A stretch of 64,000 bases of DNA. It comes from Paraburkholderia sp. CNPSo 3274 (GTDB taxonomy: Bacteria > Pseudomonadota > Gammaproteobacteria > Burkholderiales > Burkholderiaceae). The position numbers and the translations under genes were made by a program. Positions 17,143-26,744 of the stretch are shown here, piece by piece; positions within the stretch are counted from its first letter, which is position 1; each line of letters starts with the position of its first letter. The notes beneath the pieces were generated by a model that was not told where the DNA came from, did not search any database, and worked only from the letters and a program-made list of their open reading frames with translations. The stretch covers positions 124,001 through 188,000 of the forward strand of contig NZ_JAMBPR010000006.1 of NCBI RefSeq assembly GCF_024206475.1, given 5' to 3'.

Positions 17143-18720
17143 ATGAAATACAAAGACCTGCGCGACTTCGTTGGTCGCCTGGAGACGCTCGGCGAATTGC
17201 GCCGCGTCCCGCAAGCTGTCTCTCCGGTGCTGGAAATGACCGAGCTGTGCGACCGCGTTCTGCGCGCCGGCGGCCCGGCCCTACTCTTTGAGAACCGTTC
17301 GACGCACGCGTTCCCCGTGCTCGGCAATCTGTTCGGCACGCCCCGGCGCGTCGCGCTCGGCATGGGCATCGACGCGCCAGAAAGCGGCGGTGACGGCGCA
17401 GCGCTCGATTCGCTGCGCGACGTGGGGCGCCTGCTCTCGGCGCTCAAGGAGCCCGAGCCGCCGCGCGGCCTGAAGGACGCGGGCAAGCTCCTCACGCTCG
17501 CCAAAGCCGTCTGGGACATGGCGCCCAGGACCGTGAGCGCGCCGCCCTGCCAGGAGATCGTCTGGGAAGGCAACGATGTCGATCTCGCGAAGCTGCCGAT
17601 CCAGACCTGCTGGCCCGGCGACGCCGGCCCGCTCGTCACCTGGGGCCTGACCGTCACGCGCGGCCCCAACAAGACGCGCCAGAATCTCGGCATCTACCGC
17701 CAGCAACTCATCGGCCGCAACAAGCTCATCATGCGCTGGCTCGCGCATCGCGGCGGCGCGCTCGACTTCCGCGAGTTCGCACTGAAGAACCCCGGCAAGC
17801 CGTACCCGGTGGCCGTCGTGCTCGGCGCCGACCCCGCGACGATCCTCGGCGCCGTCACGCCGGTGCCCGACACGCTCTCCGAATACCAGTTCGCAGGCCT
17901 GTTGCGCGGCGCCCGCACCGAGCTCGCGAAGTGCCTGACGCCCGGCGTCGACACGCTCCAGGTGCCCGCCCGCGCCGAGATCGTGCTCGAGGGCTTCATC
18001 TACCCGCAGGCGGGCGAGCCCGGCCCGGCGCCCGCTGGCGCGCCGCCGCGCCCCGCCAAAGGCGCGAGCGCCGCGTACGAACATGCGCTCGAAGGCCCCT
18101 ACGGCGACCACACGGGCTACTACAACGAACAGGAATGGTTTCCCGTGTTCACGGTCGAGCGCATCACCATGCGCCGCGATGCGATCTACCATTCGACTTA
18201 CACGGGCAAGCCGCCCGACGAGCCCGCGGTGCTCGGCGTGGCGCTCAACGAAGTGTTCGTGCCGCTCTTGCAGAAGCAGTTTCCCGAGATCACCGACTTC
18301 TATCTACCGCCCGAGGGGTGCAGCTACCGCATGGCGATCGTGCAGATGAAGAAGAGCTACCCCGGGCACGCAAAACGCGTGATGTTCGGGGTATGGAGCT
18401 TCCTGCGCCAGTTCATGTATACAAAGTTCATTGTCGTGGTCGACGATGATGTGGACATCCGCGACTGGAAGGAGGTGATCTGGGCGATCACCACGCGGAT
18501 CGATCCGGCGCGCGACACCGTGCTCGTCGAGAACACGCCGATCGACTATCTCGACTTCGCTTCGCCGGTGGCCGGCCTCGGCTCGAAAATGGGGCTCGAC
18601 GCCACCAACAAGTGGCCTGGCGAGACGGACCGCGAATGGGGCCGCGCCATTGAGATGGACGCGGCCGTGAAGACGCGCGTCGACCGTCTCTACGATGAGC
18701 TCGGCTTTAGCCGCAGCTAG
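17143..18720 (+). CDS. ubiD: 4-hydroxy-3-polyprenylbenzoate decarboxylase (UbiD)
   Basis: Decarboxylates the polyprenylated 4-hydroxybenzoate intermediate of ubiquinone synthesis, using prenylated FMN made by UbiX. The 525-residue protein starts [22 protein letters not shown], and contains NLGIYRQQ, the long [15 protein letters not shown] segment, and [29 protein letters not shown] near the end, all characteristic of the family. The length is slightly above the E. coli protein because of a proline/alanine-rich insert near residues 288-305. It is monocistronic as far as the sequence shows. Confidence 0.93.
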   Translation: MKYKDLRDFVGRLETLGELRRVPQAVSPVLEMTELCDRVLRAGGPALLFENRSTHAFPVLGNLFGTPRRVALGMGIDAPESGGDGAALDSLRDVGRLLSALKEPEPPRGLKDAGKLLTLAKAVWDMAPRTVSAPPCQEIVWEGNDVDLAKLPIQTCWPGDAGPLVTWGLTVTRGPNKTRQNLGIYRQQLIGRNKLIMRWLAHRGGALDFREFALKNPGKPYPVAVVLGADPATILGAVTPVPDTLSEYQFAGLLRGARTELAKCLTPGVDTLQVPARAEIVLEGFIYPQAGEPGPAPAGAPPRPAKGASAAYEHALEGPYGDHTGYYNEQEWFPVFTVERITMRRDAIYHSTYTGKPPDEPAVLGVALNEVFVPLLQKQFPEITDFYLPPEGCSYRMAIVQMKKSYPGHAKRVMFGVWSFLRQFMYTKFIVVVDDDVDIRDWKEVIWAITTRIDPARDTVLVENTPIDYLDFASPVAGLGSKMGLDATNKWPGETDREWGRAIEMDAAVKTRVDRLYDELGFSRS

Positions 18721-18856
18721 CGCGACCCGGCGCAGTGCCCTCGGGCGCCACGCCGGCCGATTCATACGCGACGCCTTTTCGCGACGCCGCGCTTACCGCG
18801 TCACGCCTCGTGCATGGCATGAGCCGCGGCGCCAGTGAACCTGAGGAGACTCGAGG

Positions 18857-20326
18857 ATGATGCCCGCATCGGAGCGCCTGACGCAACTGAACGATCCCGC
18901 CCTCTTCAAGACCCGCGCGTACATCGACGGTGAATGGAGCGGCGGTGCGGCCACCTTTGCCGTGCTCGACCCCGCCGACAACGCAGAGATCGCGAGCGTG
19001 CCCGACTTTGGCGCCGACGAGGCGCATCGCGCCATCGCCGCCGCGAACGCCGCGCTCCCCGCGTGGCGCGCGAAGACGGGCAAGGAGCGCGCAGCCGTGC
19101 TGCGGCGCTGGTTCGACCTCGTGATCGAGCATGCCGACGACCTCGCCGCGATCATGACCGCCGAGCAAGGCAAGCCGCTCGCCGAGGCTCGCGGCGAAGT
19201 GATATATGGCGCGTCCTTCCTGGAATGGTTTGCCGAAGAGGCCAAGCGTGTGAACGGCGACGTGCTCGCGAGCCCCGCCAGTGACCGCAAGCTCGTCGTG
19301 CTCAAGCAGCCCATCGGCGTGTGCGCCTCGATCACCCCCTGGAATTTCCCGATCGCGATGATCACGCGCAAGGTCGCACCGGCCATCGCCGCGGGCTGCA
19401 CGATCGTCGTGAAGCCCGCCGAGCAAACGCCGCTTTGCGCGCTCGCGCTCGCCGAACTGGCGCAGCGCGCGGGCGTGCCCAAGGGCGTGTTCAACGTGGT
19501 CACCGCCGACTCGGCGAACTCCATCGAAATCGGCAAAGCCCTATGCGAGAGCGACGTCGTGCGCCATCTCTCGTTCACGGGATCGACGCCGGTGGGCCGC
19601 ATCCTCATGCAGCAGTGCGCGCCGACGGTGAAGAAAATCGCCCTCGAACTGGGTGGCCACGCCCCCTTCATCGTGTTCGACGACGCCGATCTCGACGCCG
19701 CCGTGGAAGGCGCGATGATCTCGAAGTATCGCAACGCGGGCCAAACCTGCGTCTGCACGAACCGCTTCTATGTGGACGACAAGGTGTACGACGCTTTCGT
19801 CGAGAAGCTCGCCGCCGCCACGCGCAATATCAAGGTGGGCAATGGCTTCGATGATGGCGTGAACCAGGGGCCCTTGATCGACGACGCAGCCGTCGCCAAG
19901 GTTGCGCAGCACATCAGCGATGCGACCGCCCAGGGCGCGAAGCTCGTGGCGGGCGGCAAGGTCAGCTCGGGGCGCTACGTCGAGCCCACCGTGCTCGCCG
20001 ACGTCACGCGCGACATGCTGATCGCGCGCGAGGAAACCTTCGGCCCAGTCGCGGCGGTATTCCGCTTCAGCGACGAAGCCGAAGTGATCGGCCTCGCCAA
20101 CGACACCGAATTCGGCCTCGCCTCGTACTTCTATAGCCGCGACATCGGCCGCGTCTGGCGCGTGGCGGAAGCGCTCGAGTACGGCATGGTCGGGGTCAAC
20201 ACCGGACTCATTTCGAATGAGGTCGCGCCGTTTGGCGGCGTGAAGCAGTCGGGTCTCGGGCGCGAGGGTTCGAAGTACGGCATCGACGAATATGTCGAAC
20301 TGAAGTATCTGTGCATCGGCGTTTGA
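18857..20326 (+). CDS. gabD: Succinate-semialdehyde dehydrogenase [NAD(P)+]
   Basis: Oxidises succinate semialdehyde to succinate, the last step of 4-aminobutyrate breakdown. The 489-residue aldehyde dehydrogenase carries PWNFPIAMITRKVAPAIAAGCT (cofactor region), LELGGHAPFIVF with the general-base glutamate near residue 264, and catalytic Cys298 in NAGQTCVCTNRF. GGVNTGLISNEVAPFGGVKQSGLGREG at the end is typical of GabD-type enzymes (here GMVGVNTG). GAGGAG at 18843-18848 supports the ATG at 18857; the next codon is also ATG. No gabT is adjacent, so assignment to GABA rather than another semialdehyde is probable, not certain. Confidence 0.85.
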   Translation: MMPASERLTQLNDPALFKTRAYIDGEWSGGAATFAVLDPADNAEIASVPDFGADEAHRAIAAANAALPAWRAKTGKERAAVLRRWFDLVIEHADDLAAIMTAEQGKPLAEARGEVIYGASFLEWFAEEAKRVNGDVLASPASDRKLVVLKQPIGVCASITPWNFPIAMITRKVAPAIAAGCTIVVKPAEQTPLCALALAELAQRAGVPKGVFNVVTADSANSIEIGKALCESDVVRHLSFTGSTPVGRILMQQCAPTVKKIALELGGHAPFIVFDDADLDAAVEGAMISKYRNAGQTCVCTNRFYVDDKVYDAFVEKLAAATRNIKVGNGFDDGVNQGPLIDDAAVAKVAQHISDATAQGAKLVAGGKVSSGRYVEPTVLADVTRDMLIAREETFGPVAAVFRFSDEAEVIGLANDTEFGLASYFYSRDIGRVWRVAEALEYGMVGVNTGLISNEVAPFGGVKQSGLGREGSKYGIDEYVELKYLCIGV

Positions 20327-20417
20327 ATCACGCGTGAACCAGGTTTGAGCCGCGACGCCCGTTTCTCACAGGCGGGCGTACGCGGCGCGAAGTCCATACC
20401 AACAAGAAATCGTTTTC

Positions 20418-21092
20418 ATGTCTCACGTTTCCCTGCTTTCCGACGGCTTTTTTCTGTCGCTTTCGCTTTGCCTCGACATCGGTCTCGTCAACGTCGCCAT
20501 CATCTCGCTCACGCTCACGCACGGCTTCCGCCCGGGCTTCTGGCTTGGGCTCGGTTCGTGTTTCGGCGACCTGATCTACGCCGCGCTCGCGCTTGCGGGC
20601 ATGGCCGCGCTGCTGCAGTTTTCGGCCGTGCACTGGATCGTCTGGATCGGCGGCTCCGCCCTGCTGCTCATGCTCACCTGGAAGATGGCGCGCGAAGCGC
20701 TCAATCCGGCGTCGGCGCCGCCCGTGGAAGGCGAAGCCGATAACGCCGCGCCGCTGCCCAACCCGTGGCGCAGCTTCGGGCGCGGCGTGCTGCTCGCGCT
20801 CTCGTCGCCGAGTGCGATTCTGTGGTTTGCGGCTGTCGGCGGCGCGCTCATCGCAAAGTCGGGGGCGACGAGCGCTGGCGCGGCCTCGCTCTTTCTGCTG
20901 GGCTTTTTTGCGGGCGGGCTCGGCTGGACCTTGTTTCTTTGCGGACTGGCCAGCCATGGCCGCAAACGCGCCGGCACCGGCCTGCTACGCGCCTGCCACG
21001 TGCTCTCGGCGTTGCTGTTCGCGTACTTCTCGTACAGCGTGATCGTGCACGGCTATCGCGATCTGATCCTGCAGGGTGCGGGCGCGACGTAG
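20418..21092 (+). CDS. LysE/RhtB-family amino acid exporter
   Basis: A 224-residue inner-membrane protein with about six hydrophobic segments. LTHGFRPGFWLGLGSCFGDLIYAALALAGM near the N-terminus matches the LysE/RhtB pattern (G...G.G...D). Members export lysine, homoserine, threonine or leucine, and the substrate is unknown here. An unusual feature is the polar loop of about 20 residues (NPASAPPVEGEADNAAPLPNP) between helices 3 and 4. It lies 91 bp after gabD on the same strand and may be cotranscribed. Confidence 0.83.
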   Translation: MSHVSLLSDGFFLSLSLCLDIGLVNVAIISLTLTHGFRPGFWLGLGSCFGDLIYAALALAGMAALLQFSAVHWIVWIGGSALLLMLTWKMAREALNPASAPPVEGEADNAAPLPNPWRSFGRGVLLALSSPSAILWFAAVGGALIAKSGATSAGAASLFLLGFFAGGLGWTLFLCGLASHGRKRAGTGLLRACHVLSALLFAYFSYSVIVHGYRDLILQGAGAT

Positions 21093-21216
21093 TCCGTGGC
21101 AGACGCCGCGCACGCGGTGAAAGCGAACGCCAAAAACAAACAGCGCAACGCGGCTTGAGCCAGCGTTGCGCCGTTCGTGAAACCTGCAGCCGGGCGGCGG
21201 GCGCCGCCCGTCACGC

Positions 21217-21525
21217 TCAACGACGGTAGTAGCCGCGGCCGTAGTAACCGTGGCCGTAGTAGCCGTGATGCCAGTACGGACGGCCGTAGTAGCCGTAACC
21301 ACCGTAGCCGCCTACGACGACGGCAGGCGGCGGCGCGTACACCACCGGCGGCGGCGCATAGACCACGGGCGGGGGCGGCGGTGCGTAGACCGGCGCAGCA
21401 TAGACGGGATAAGCCGGCGCAACCGGAATGCCAATGCCGATACCCACCGAGACGTGCGCCTGGGCCGCGCTGACGAACCCCATACCCAGCGCGGCGGCAA
21501 CGATGAACGATACGGTCTTTTTCAC
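21217..21525 (-). CDS. Exported Pro/Tyr/Gly-rich small protein
   Basis: The frame gives 102 residues when started at the GTG at 21525, which follows AGGAG with 9 nt spacing. The protein then begins with a clear signal peptide, (M)KKTVSFIVAAALGMGFVSAAQA, cut after AQA. The mature part is low complexity: a proline-rich stretch with repeated VYAPPP units, then a tail rich in Gly, Tyr, His and Arg (YGGYGYYGRPYWHHGYYGHGYYGRGYYRR). Such proteins are usual in Burkholderia periplasm or outer membrane, but no function is established that I can name. Upstream ATG starts would bury the signal peptide. Confidence 0.7.
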   Translation of the reverse strand: MKKTVSFIVAAALGMGFVSAAQAHVSVGIGIGIPVAPAYPVYAAPVYAPPPPPVVYAPPPVVYAPPPAVVVGGYGGYGYYGRPYWHHGYYGHGYYGRGYYRR

Positions 21526-21951
21526 TTCTCTTCTCCTGGCGGCCGCCAGCGGCGACGCGCATATAACGGGCACTGCCCACAGATTCAATGTATCGAAAAC
21601 GGCGGCCGTCATTGGTAGCCATTTGTTTCGAATTGCAATCCTGTTTGGGGTGCGCTTAATAGCGCGTCAAGCCCGGTGGGCGCGGCTGCCGCGAAAAAAC
21701 GCCGTGCATGCGCCCGATCACGACGCCATTCGTTACAAAAACCAGGGCGCTGTCATTGTTACCTGCGCGAGGGCATCGCGAGGCAAGTCTCCCGGTAATG
21801 TTTGATTACAAATTGGTTGACCGGGACTACGCTCGGACCGCTACCGCCATGCGCGGCGAGGTGTAAACGACGATGCCCGGTCCTGGGACCGGGCATCTCA
21901 TCCGACCAGCCGGCGGCGCACAACCGCCGGCCACGTTAAGCAAACTCTCCG
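21526..21951. other. Intergenic region without a supported gene
   Basis: No convincing coding frame is present. The only clear structure is the perfect inverted repeat at 21872-21897, listed separately. Confidence 0.55.
21872..21897 (-). terminator. Perfect 12-bp hairpin, probable terminator of the 53-residue gene
   Basis: GATGCCCGGTCC and GGACCGGGCATC with a 2-nt loop lie 55 bp past the stop of the small minus-strand gene. The T tract is poor, so it may act as a Rho-assisted or RNA-stabilising hairpin. Confidence 0.6.
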
Positions 21952-22113
21952 CTATCCGACTTTCACGTAGGTGAACTCGCGCGTGACGTTCGGTGGCACG
22001 TAGGCGCCGCTGATGCGCACGCGCGGCGTCAGGCGCTTCTTCTGATCCCACCAGCGGCGGCGTTGGAAGGGCGTGAGGAACCGCAGATGCTTTCGGTAAG
22101 CGAAGATGCTCAT
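21952..22113 (-). CDS. Small basic protein of 53 residues, unknown function
   Basis: The ATG at 22113 follows GGGGAG with 6-nt spacing, a good ribosome binding site, and a promoter-like pair lies about 80 bp upstream. The product begins MSIFAYRKHLRFLTPF and is rich in Arg, Lys and aromatic residues, with RRRWWDQKKR in the middle and YVKVG at the end. It has no signal peptide or membrane segment. I recognise no family. Basic charge would allow RNA or ribosome binding, but that is speculation. Confidence 0.6.
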   Translation of the reverse strand: MSIFAYRKHLRFLTPFQRRRWWDQKKRLTPRVRISGAYVPPNVTREFTYVKVG

Positions 22114-22189
22114 GGTGAACTCCCCGAATCGGACTACCGACAGGAACAAACCCAATTGCACGACTGCAACAACGAAACCGAAACGATTA

Positions 22190-22217
22190 AAAATATTGTG
22201 CTCAGATTCCGCGACAA
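22190..22217 (-). promoter_or_regulatory. Sigma70-type promoter for the 53-residue gene
   Basis: On the minus strand TTGTCG (22212-22217) and TATTTT (22190-22195) are separated by 16 bp, in a locally AT-rich stretch upstream of the start at 22113. Confidence 0.45.
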
Positions 22218-22703
22218 AAATTGCAGTGTTGCGAGATAGCCTCACGAGCGCCGTATATGCGCAGCGCACTGTTGGTTGCGGCCTCCCCATGCTGGGTTTG
22301 AGTTGCTGCGCATAGATGCGCCGCCAGCCACCCGCAGAAATCGTGCCGCGTAGACCACTGGCGCGACGTCGCGCCCATCACTGCCATTTGTAGTCGCACC
22401 GTCCACGCGTAATCGGTACGAAAGCGAACATTTCGGGAGCCGGCGCGGCCCCGACGCAACACTCGGGCCGTGAAGCGCCTGACTGGCACGGTCTGTCGGA
22501 AACACTGTAGCCGTTCGCGGAAAAGCCTGCCGTGAGCGCAGCCATTTTGCGCGGCGCGCACGCCAAAAGCAGCGGCCGCCGCCGCGCGCCGGGCCTTCGC
22601 GCCAGCGTCGATCGCGGATACTGGCGAGGCGTGAGCCGTGGTAATGTGGCGACGGCGCGCGCATCGCAACGCCGCCCATGGGACTCACCGACGAGCACGC
22701 ATA
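22218..22703. other. Intergenic region without a supported gene
   Basis: Between the divergent small gene and the EthD gene. I see no ribosome binding site with a plausible frame and no strong repeat here. Confidence 0.5.
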
Positions 22704-23024
22704 ATGATCAAGGTCAGCATCCTCTATCCGTATCGCGAGAACGGGCGTTTCGACACCGGGTACTACTGCACGCACCACATGCCGCTCGCGGCGAAGCTCT
22801 TTGGCGCGTCGCTCAAGGGCTGGTCGGTCGACATCGGCATCAATGCCGGGCCGCCGGGCACGCCGCCGCCGTACGTCGCGGCCGGACACTTCCTGTTCGA
22901 GACGGTAGATGCGTTCTACGCGGCGTTTCAGCCGAATGCCGACACACTCGTCGACGACATTCCCAACTACACCGACGGCGGAAATGGCACCATTCTGATC
23001 AGCGAGGTCAAGCTGTCCGTCTGA
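22704..23024 (+). CDS. EthD-family protein
   Basis: A 106-residue protein beginning MIKVSILYPYRENGRFDTGYYCTHHMPLAAKLFG. The N-terminal strand, the D..YY...H.P pattern and the aromatic C-terminal half (GHFLFETVDAFYAAFQPN) fit the EthD fold, a dimeric alpha+beta barrel. EthD itself is needed with a cytochrome P450 for ethyl tert-butyl ether degradation; most homologues in Burkholderia have no known role. I chose the ATG at 22704 because the family motif starts there. The ribosome binding site is weak. Confidence 0.75.
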   Translation: MIKVSILYPYRENGRFDTGYYCTHHMPLAAKLFGASLKGWSVDIGINAGPPGTPPPYVAAGHFLFETVDAFYAAFQPNADTLVDDIPNYTDGGNGTILISEVKLSV

Positions 23025-23129
23025 CGTGCTCCGCGCGGTTGAACGGGGCGAGCGGACCCCGGCATGACCTTTTATCGGCCGCCACACGCCAAGCGCGCCG
23101 CCACCCAACATAAGAAGGAAACAACACCG

Positions 23130-23693
23130 ATGTTCGGCGATATCGCCCGCTTTCTGCTCAATACGGTCTTCACGCTGTTCGGCGCCGCCCTGCTGCTGCG
23201 CGCCTGGCTCCAGTTCGTGCGTGTGCCGCCATACAACCCCGTGACCCACGCGATCCAGCAGGTCACCAACTGGCTGGTGCTGCCGCTGCGGCACGTGATT
23301 CCCGGCGTGCGCGGCATCGACTGGGCGAGTGTGGTCGCCGCGCTGGTCGCGGCCATTGCCTACGTGCTGCTGATGGTATGGATCGCGGGCGTGGACCCAT
23401 TGGGTCTTTTGCCGACGCTTCTCATCGTTGCCGTGCTCACGCTCGTGAAATGGGCGCTCAACCTGCTGATCTGGCTGACGATCCTGATGGCGCTGCTCTC
23501 GTGGCTCAATCCGCGCTCGGCGGCGATGCCCGTGCTCTTCCAGCTGACGGCGCCGTTCCTCAACCCGCTGCGCCGTATCCTGCCGAACCTGGGCGGCCTC
23601 GACCTCTCGCCGATTCTGCTGTTCGTCATCGTGCAGGTGCTGCTGATGGTGGTCACGCGTGCGGCTGTTTCGCTCACGCTGTTTGGGATTTGA
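23130..23693 (+). CDS. YggT-family integral membrane protein
   Basis: A 187-residue inner-membrane protein with two copies of the YGGT unit: residues about 10-75 and 110-180, the second containing LSWLNPRSAAMPVLFQLTAPFLNPLRRILPNLGGLDLSPILLFVIVQ. The duplicated L.PLR..(I/L)P...G.D.S/ASP pattern is diagnostic. YggT proteins have been linked to osmotic tolerance and cell division in some bacteria, without a defined activity. AAGAAGGAA precedes the ATG at 23130. An upstream in-frame ATG at 23064 has no such site. Confidence 0.85.
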   Translation: MFGDIARFLLNTVFTLFGAALLLRAWLQFVRVPPYNPVTHAIQQVTNWLVLPLRHVIPGVRGIDWASVVAALVAAIAYVLLMVWIAGVDPLGLLPTLLIVAVLTLVKWALNLLIWLTILMALLSWLNPRSAAMPVLFQLTAPFLNPLRRILPNLGGLDLSPILLFVIVQVLLMVVTRAAVSLTLFGI

Positions 23694-23749
23694 GAACGCA
23701 TCGGCGCACGGTCTGGTTCATCCGGCGGCGCGCTCAGCGCGCCGCGTCA

Positions 23750-23779
23750 TTGCGCAAGAAGGCCAAAACCGCGTAAAAT
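23750..23779 (+). promoter_or_regulatory. Promoter of tRNA-Gly
   Basis: TTGCGC (23750-23755), an 18-bp spacer and TAAAAT (23774-23779) end 10 bp before the mature 5' end of the tRNA. Confidence 0.65.
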
Positions 23780-23789
23780 AGCGCGCTCT

Positions 23790-23864
23790 GCGGGCGTCGT
23801 ATAATGGCCATTACCTCAGCTTCCCAAGCTGATGACGTGGGTTCGATTCCCATCGCCCGCTCCA
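23790..23864 (+). tRNA. tRNA-Gly (anticodon CCC)
   Basis: The cloverleaf is complete: acceptor stem GCGGGCG / CGCCCGC, anticodon stem TCAGC / GCTGA around the loop TTCCCAA (anticodon CCC), T arm with GGTTCGATTCC, discriminator T and an encoded CCA. It reads GGG glycine codons. No integrase or attachment-site duplication is seen next to it. Confidence 0.95.
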
Positions 23865-24292
23865 CGTCGGTTTTTGCCGACCTCTCTTCGAGGCCAGGGC
23901 TTTCGAACGGCACCCCTCCCGGGACGCCATGCCCGACCGGCACATGCCGGGCACGACCTGAATTCCTCCGTTGCACAATGCACCCTGGCGCTCCTCGGAG
24001 CGCTGCGGCCCCGCCGCGCCGCCAGAGCCGTGCGAGCGCGCTGATATAATGCGCGACGGCTTCGGAGCCGCTGGGCTTCCAGCGCGCCGCGCCCGCCTGT
24101 CGGGCCGAAGGCCATCGCCGATTCCGGCGAACGCCAAAGCGGCCCTCAAGGCGTCCGGCCACGCCGGCCCGCGTAGCCCCCAGCACTGCGTGGCCCCGCA
24201 CAGCCCGAGATGCCCCGCACCGAGCCGAAGGCGCAGCCCGCCCCTATTATCGACAGCCGCGACATCCGCCGCTCTCACACCCACCCGCGAAG
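23865..24292. other. Intergenic region between tRNA-Gly and trmB
   Basis: GC-rich and without a supported gene. It holds a good extended -10 promoter box at 24042-24050, which would give trmB a leader of more than 200 nt. Confidence 0.55.
24042..24050 (+). promoter_or_regulatory. Extended -10 promoter element of trmB
   Basis: TGATATAAT is a perfect TATAAT box with the upstream TG of extended -10 promoters; no good -35 is present. The start of transcription would be near 24057. Confidence 0.6.
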
Positions 24293-25075
24293 ATGAATCA
24301 CGATCCCAACGACGCCGCCCGTCCTGACTGCGCGCCGTCAGACGCACAAGACGCCGCCTCCGACATAAACGCGCAATCCGAGGCCGGCGCCGGCGACGCG
24401 CTGCACCACCGCCGCATCCGCAGCTTCGTGACCCGCGCCGGCCGCGTCTCGACCGGCCAGCGCCGCGCGCTCGACGAGTTCGGTCCGCGCTTCGTCGTGC
24501 CCTACGCCCCCGAAGCCGCCGACTGGGACGCCGTGTTTGAACGGCACGCACCGCGCATCCTGGAGATCGGTTTCGGGATGGGCGCGAGCACGGCGGAAAT
24601 CGCCGCGTTGCGCCGCGAAGACGACTTCCTCGGCGTCGAGGTCCACGAGCCTGGCGTTGGCGCGCTGCTGAAGCTGATCGGCGAGCAGAATCTGGAGAAC
24701 ATCCGCATCATCCAGCACGACGCCGTGGAAGTGCTCGAGCACATGATCGCGCCGGCGAGCCTCGACGGCGTGCACATCTTCTTCCCCGATCCGTGGCACA
24801 AGGCCCGCCATCACAAGCGCCGCCTGATTCAGCCGAAGTTCGTCGCACATCTCGTCTCGCGCATGAAGCCGGGTGCGTACCTGCATTGCGCGACCGACTG
24901 GCAGAACTACGCCGAGCAGATGCTCGAAGTGCTCAGCGCGGAGCCCGCGCTCGAGAATACGGCCGCCGACTACGCGCCGCGCCCCGACTACCGCCCGGTG
25001 ACGAAGTTCGAGCGCCGCGGCCTGCGGCTCGGTCACGGTGTGTGGGATCTCGTGTTCCGCCGCCGCGCGGACTGA
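24293..25075 (+). CDS. trmB: tRNA (guanine(46)-N7)-methyltransferase
   Basis: Methylates N7 of G46 in the variable loop of tRNAs using S-adenosylmethionine. The 260-residue protein has the SAM-binding motif [16 protein letters not shown] from about residue 88, and [18 protein letters not shown] near 160-177, the tRNA-binding signature of TrmB. The first 45 residues are a poorly conserved polar extension. It lies next to tRNA-Gly, though no coupling is implied. It ends before a terminator shared with uppP. Confidence 0.93.
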   Translation: MNHDPNDAARPDCAPSDAQDAASDINAQSEAGAGDALHHRRIRSFVTRAGRVSTGQRRALDEFGPRFVVPYAPEAADWDAVFERHAPRILEIGFGMGASTAEIAALRREDDFLGVEVHEPGVGALLKLIGEQNLENIRIIQHDAVEVLEHMIAPASLDGVHIFFPDPWHKARHHKRRLIQPKFVAHLVSRMKPGAYLHCATDWQNYAEQMLEVLSAEPALENTAADYAPRPDYRPVTKFERRGLRLGHGVWDLVFRRRAD

Positions 25076-25095
25076 AACTGAAAACCGTATAGAAA

Positions 25096-25132
25096 AACGG
25101 GCGCCGTGATGTCAAACGGCGCCCGTTGCGTT
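25096..25132. terminator. Intrinsic terminator between trmB and uppP
   Basis: AACGGGCGCCGT (25096-25107) pairs with ACGGCGCCCGTT (25116-25127), followed by a T tract from 25131; a short A tract on the other side makes it usable from both directions. Confidence 0.85.
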
Positions 25133-25133
25133 T

Positions 25134-25988
25134 TTAGTCGTCCCAGCCTAGCCCGCCGCCATAGCCGAACAGCAGGATCACGAGACCGAAAGCGATCCGG
25201 TACCAGGCGAAGGCGGTGAAATCGTGTGAAGCCACGAAGCGCAGCAGCCAGCGCACACACGCGAACGCGCTGACGAACGCGGCGACGAAGCCGATGCCGA
25301 AGAGCCCGAGCCAGTCCACGGAAAGCTCGTGCCAGCTCTTGTAAAGCTCATAAACGGTCGCGCCAAAGATCACGGGAATCGCAAGAAAGAACGAGAACTC
25401 AGTCGCGACGCGCCGCTCGAGGCCGAACAGCATCGCGCCGATGATGGTCGAGCCCGAACGCGACATGCCCGGAATCAGAGCGAAGCACTGCGCGCAGCCC
25501 ACCTTGAATGCGTCGAGCGGCGTGATCTCGTCAATCGAGTTCACGCGCGCGCCGCGCTGCGCGGCGACCGGTAGTTCCTTCGGGCCGCGCAGGCGATTTT
25601 CGACCCACAGGATGACGAGGCCGCCGCCAACGAGCGCGAACGCTACCGGCACCGGCGCGAAGAGAACCGACTTGATCGCCTTCTCGAACATCAGTCCGAG
25701 CACGACTGCCGGAATGGTGGCGACGATCACGTTGAGCGTGAAGCGCCGCGCATCGGGCCGCGAGGGCAACCCTACGACCACCTCGCCAATTTTGCGCCGG
25801 AACTCCCAGCATACGGCGAGAATCGCGCCAAACTGGATCACCACGTAGAAGGTCTTCGCATACTCGCCGTCGAAATTTAGCACGCTGCCGGCGACGATCA
25901 GATGCCCCGTACTCGAAACGGGCAGAAATTCGGTCAGCCCTTCGACGATGCCGAGAATCAAGGCCTTGCAGGTCAAAATCCAGTCCAT
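25134..25988 (-). CDS. uppP: Undecaprenyl-diphosphate phosphatase
   Basis: Dephosphorylates undecaprenyl diphosphate at the outer face of the inner membrane, recycling the lipid carrier of peptidoglycan synthesis. Overproduction gives bacitracin resistance in relatives (hence bacA). The 284-residue protein has about eight membrane segments, the first catalytic motif [16 protein letters not shown] (residues 15-30) and the second GMSRSGSTI (near 173-181). The ATG at 25988 is chosen because the family begins MDW. It is the third of three minus-strand genes after the YkgJ and DUF1439 genes. Confidence 0.94.
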   Translation of the reverse strand: MDWILTCKALILGIVEGLTEFLPVSSTGHLIVAGSVLNFDGEYAKTFYVVIQFGAILAVCWEFRRKIGEVVVGLPSRPDARRFTLNVIVATIPAVVLGLMFEKAIKSVLFAPVPVAFALVGGGLVILWVENRLRGPKELPVAAQRGARVNSIDEITPLDAFKVGCAQCFALIPGMSRSGSTIIGAMLFGLERRVATEFSFFLAIPVIFGATVYELYKSWHELSVDWLGLFGIGFVAAFVSAFACVRWLLRFVASHDFTAFAWYRIAFGLVILLFGYGGGLGWDD

Positions 25989-26076
25989 CCCTTTTATCCC
26001 TCTTCTTTGAGTGTCGGGACGGCGCACGCCGCGCCACGCGACCGACGCCGGCCGCGTGCGCTGGCGTTTCGTCTGC

Positions 26077-26664
26077 TTACTTCTCGACGATCTGCACGCG
26101 TATGCCGTTTGTAAGGATGGTGATTGTACCGGGTTCGTAGTTGACACCGGCAAATTGGAGCTGGTCGGGCTTGAACGTATAGACGGGGTAATTGTTGAGC
26201 AACTGGGTGGCGACGAGCGCGGCGACCGCGCTCACCTGCGGCGCGTAAGCGGCGGCGTTGCCCGCCATGTCGACGCCATCGACCGAAGGCGAGCGCAGCA
26301 CCACGGCGCGGCTCGCGCTGTCGTAGGCGAGTTCGCTCGACACCGTGAACGCGCCGCTCACCGGCTGCTGCATCAAAGGGCTTTCGAGGTGCGCGTCGAG
26401 CCGCACGGCCACGCGATTGCGATCGGGCTGCAGCGTCACGACAGGGTTCGTGAGCGAGACGTCGAAAATCTGCTGCATCGAGCGGTGATAGGGAAACTTG
26501 CGCTGCACCGCGTCCTGCAGCTGCTGCTGCGAAAACGTGTAGTGATCGGGAATGAACGGGAAAATCCCCGTCGCACACGCGCCGAGCGACATCGCCGTCC
26601 CCGCCGCAGCGCAGGCTGTGAACAGGAAGGCGCGCCGGGAAACGCGCGTTGCGGTGTGGGCCAT
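26077..26664 (-). CDS. DUF1439 lipoprotein
   Basis: A 195-residue protein with a twin-arginine-like N-terminus ([14 protein letters not shown]) and a lipobox SLGAC, so Cys30 is probably lipidated and the protein anchored in the periplasm. The rest matches the DUF1439 (YceB-like) family: [27 protein letters not shown], then [23 protein letters not shown] and a C-terminal beta-rich part. The fold is of the lipid-binding BPI-like sort, and no activity is established. It lies 88 bp upstream of uppP on the same strand. Confidence 0.75.
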   Translation of the reverse strand: MAHTATRVSRRAFLFTACAAAGTAMSLGACATGIFPFIPDHYTFSQQQLQDAVQRKFPYHRSMQQIFDVSLTNPVVTLQPDRNRVAVRLDAHLESPLMQQPVSGAFTVSSELAYDSASRAVVLRSPSVDGVDMAGNAAAYAPQVSAVAALVATQLLNNYPVYTFKPDQLQFAGVNYEPGTITILTNGIRVQIVEK

Positions 26665-26744
26665 GCGAAATCTCCTTGTCAGGCCGGGATTGGCGCGCTG
26701 TCATTCTGGCGCATAGCGCCTGGCCGACGCAGTTTGCGCGGGAT

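Noticed and set aside
23790..23864. tRNA-Gly as an integration site for a mobile element
   Set aside because: No integrase, no direct repeat of the tRNA 3' end and no composition change on either side; the neighbours are ordinary genes.
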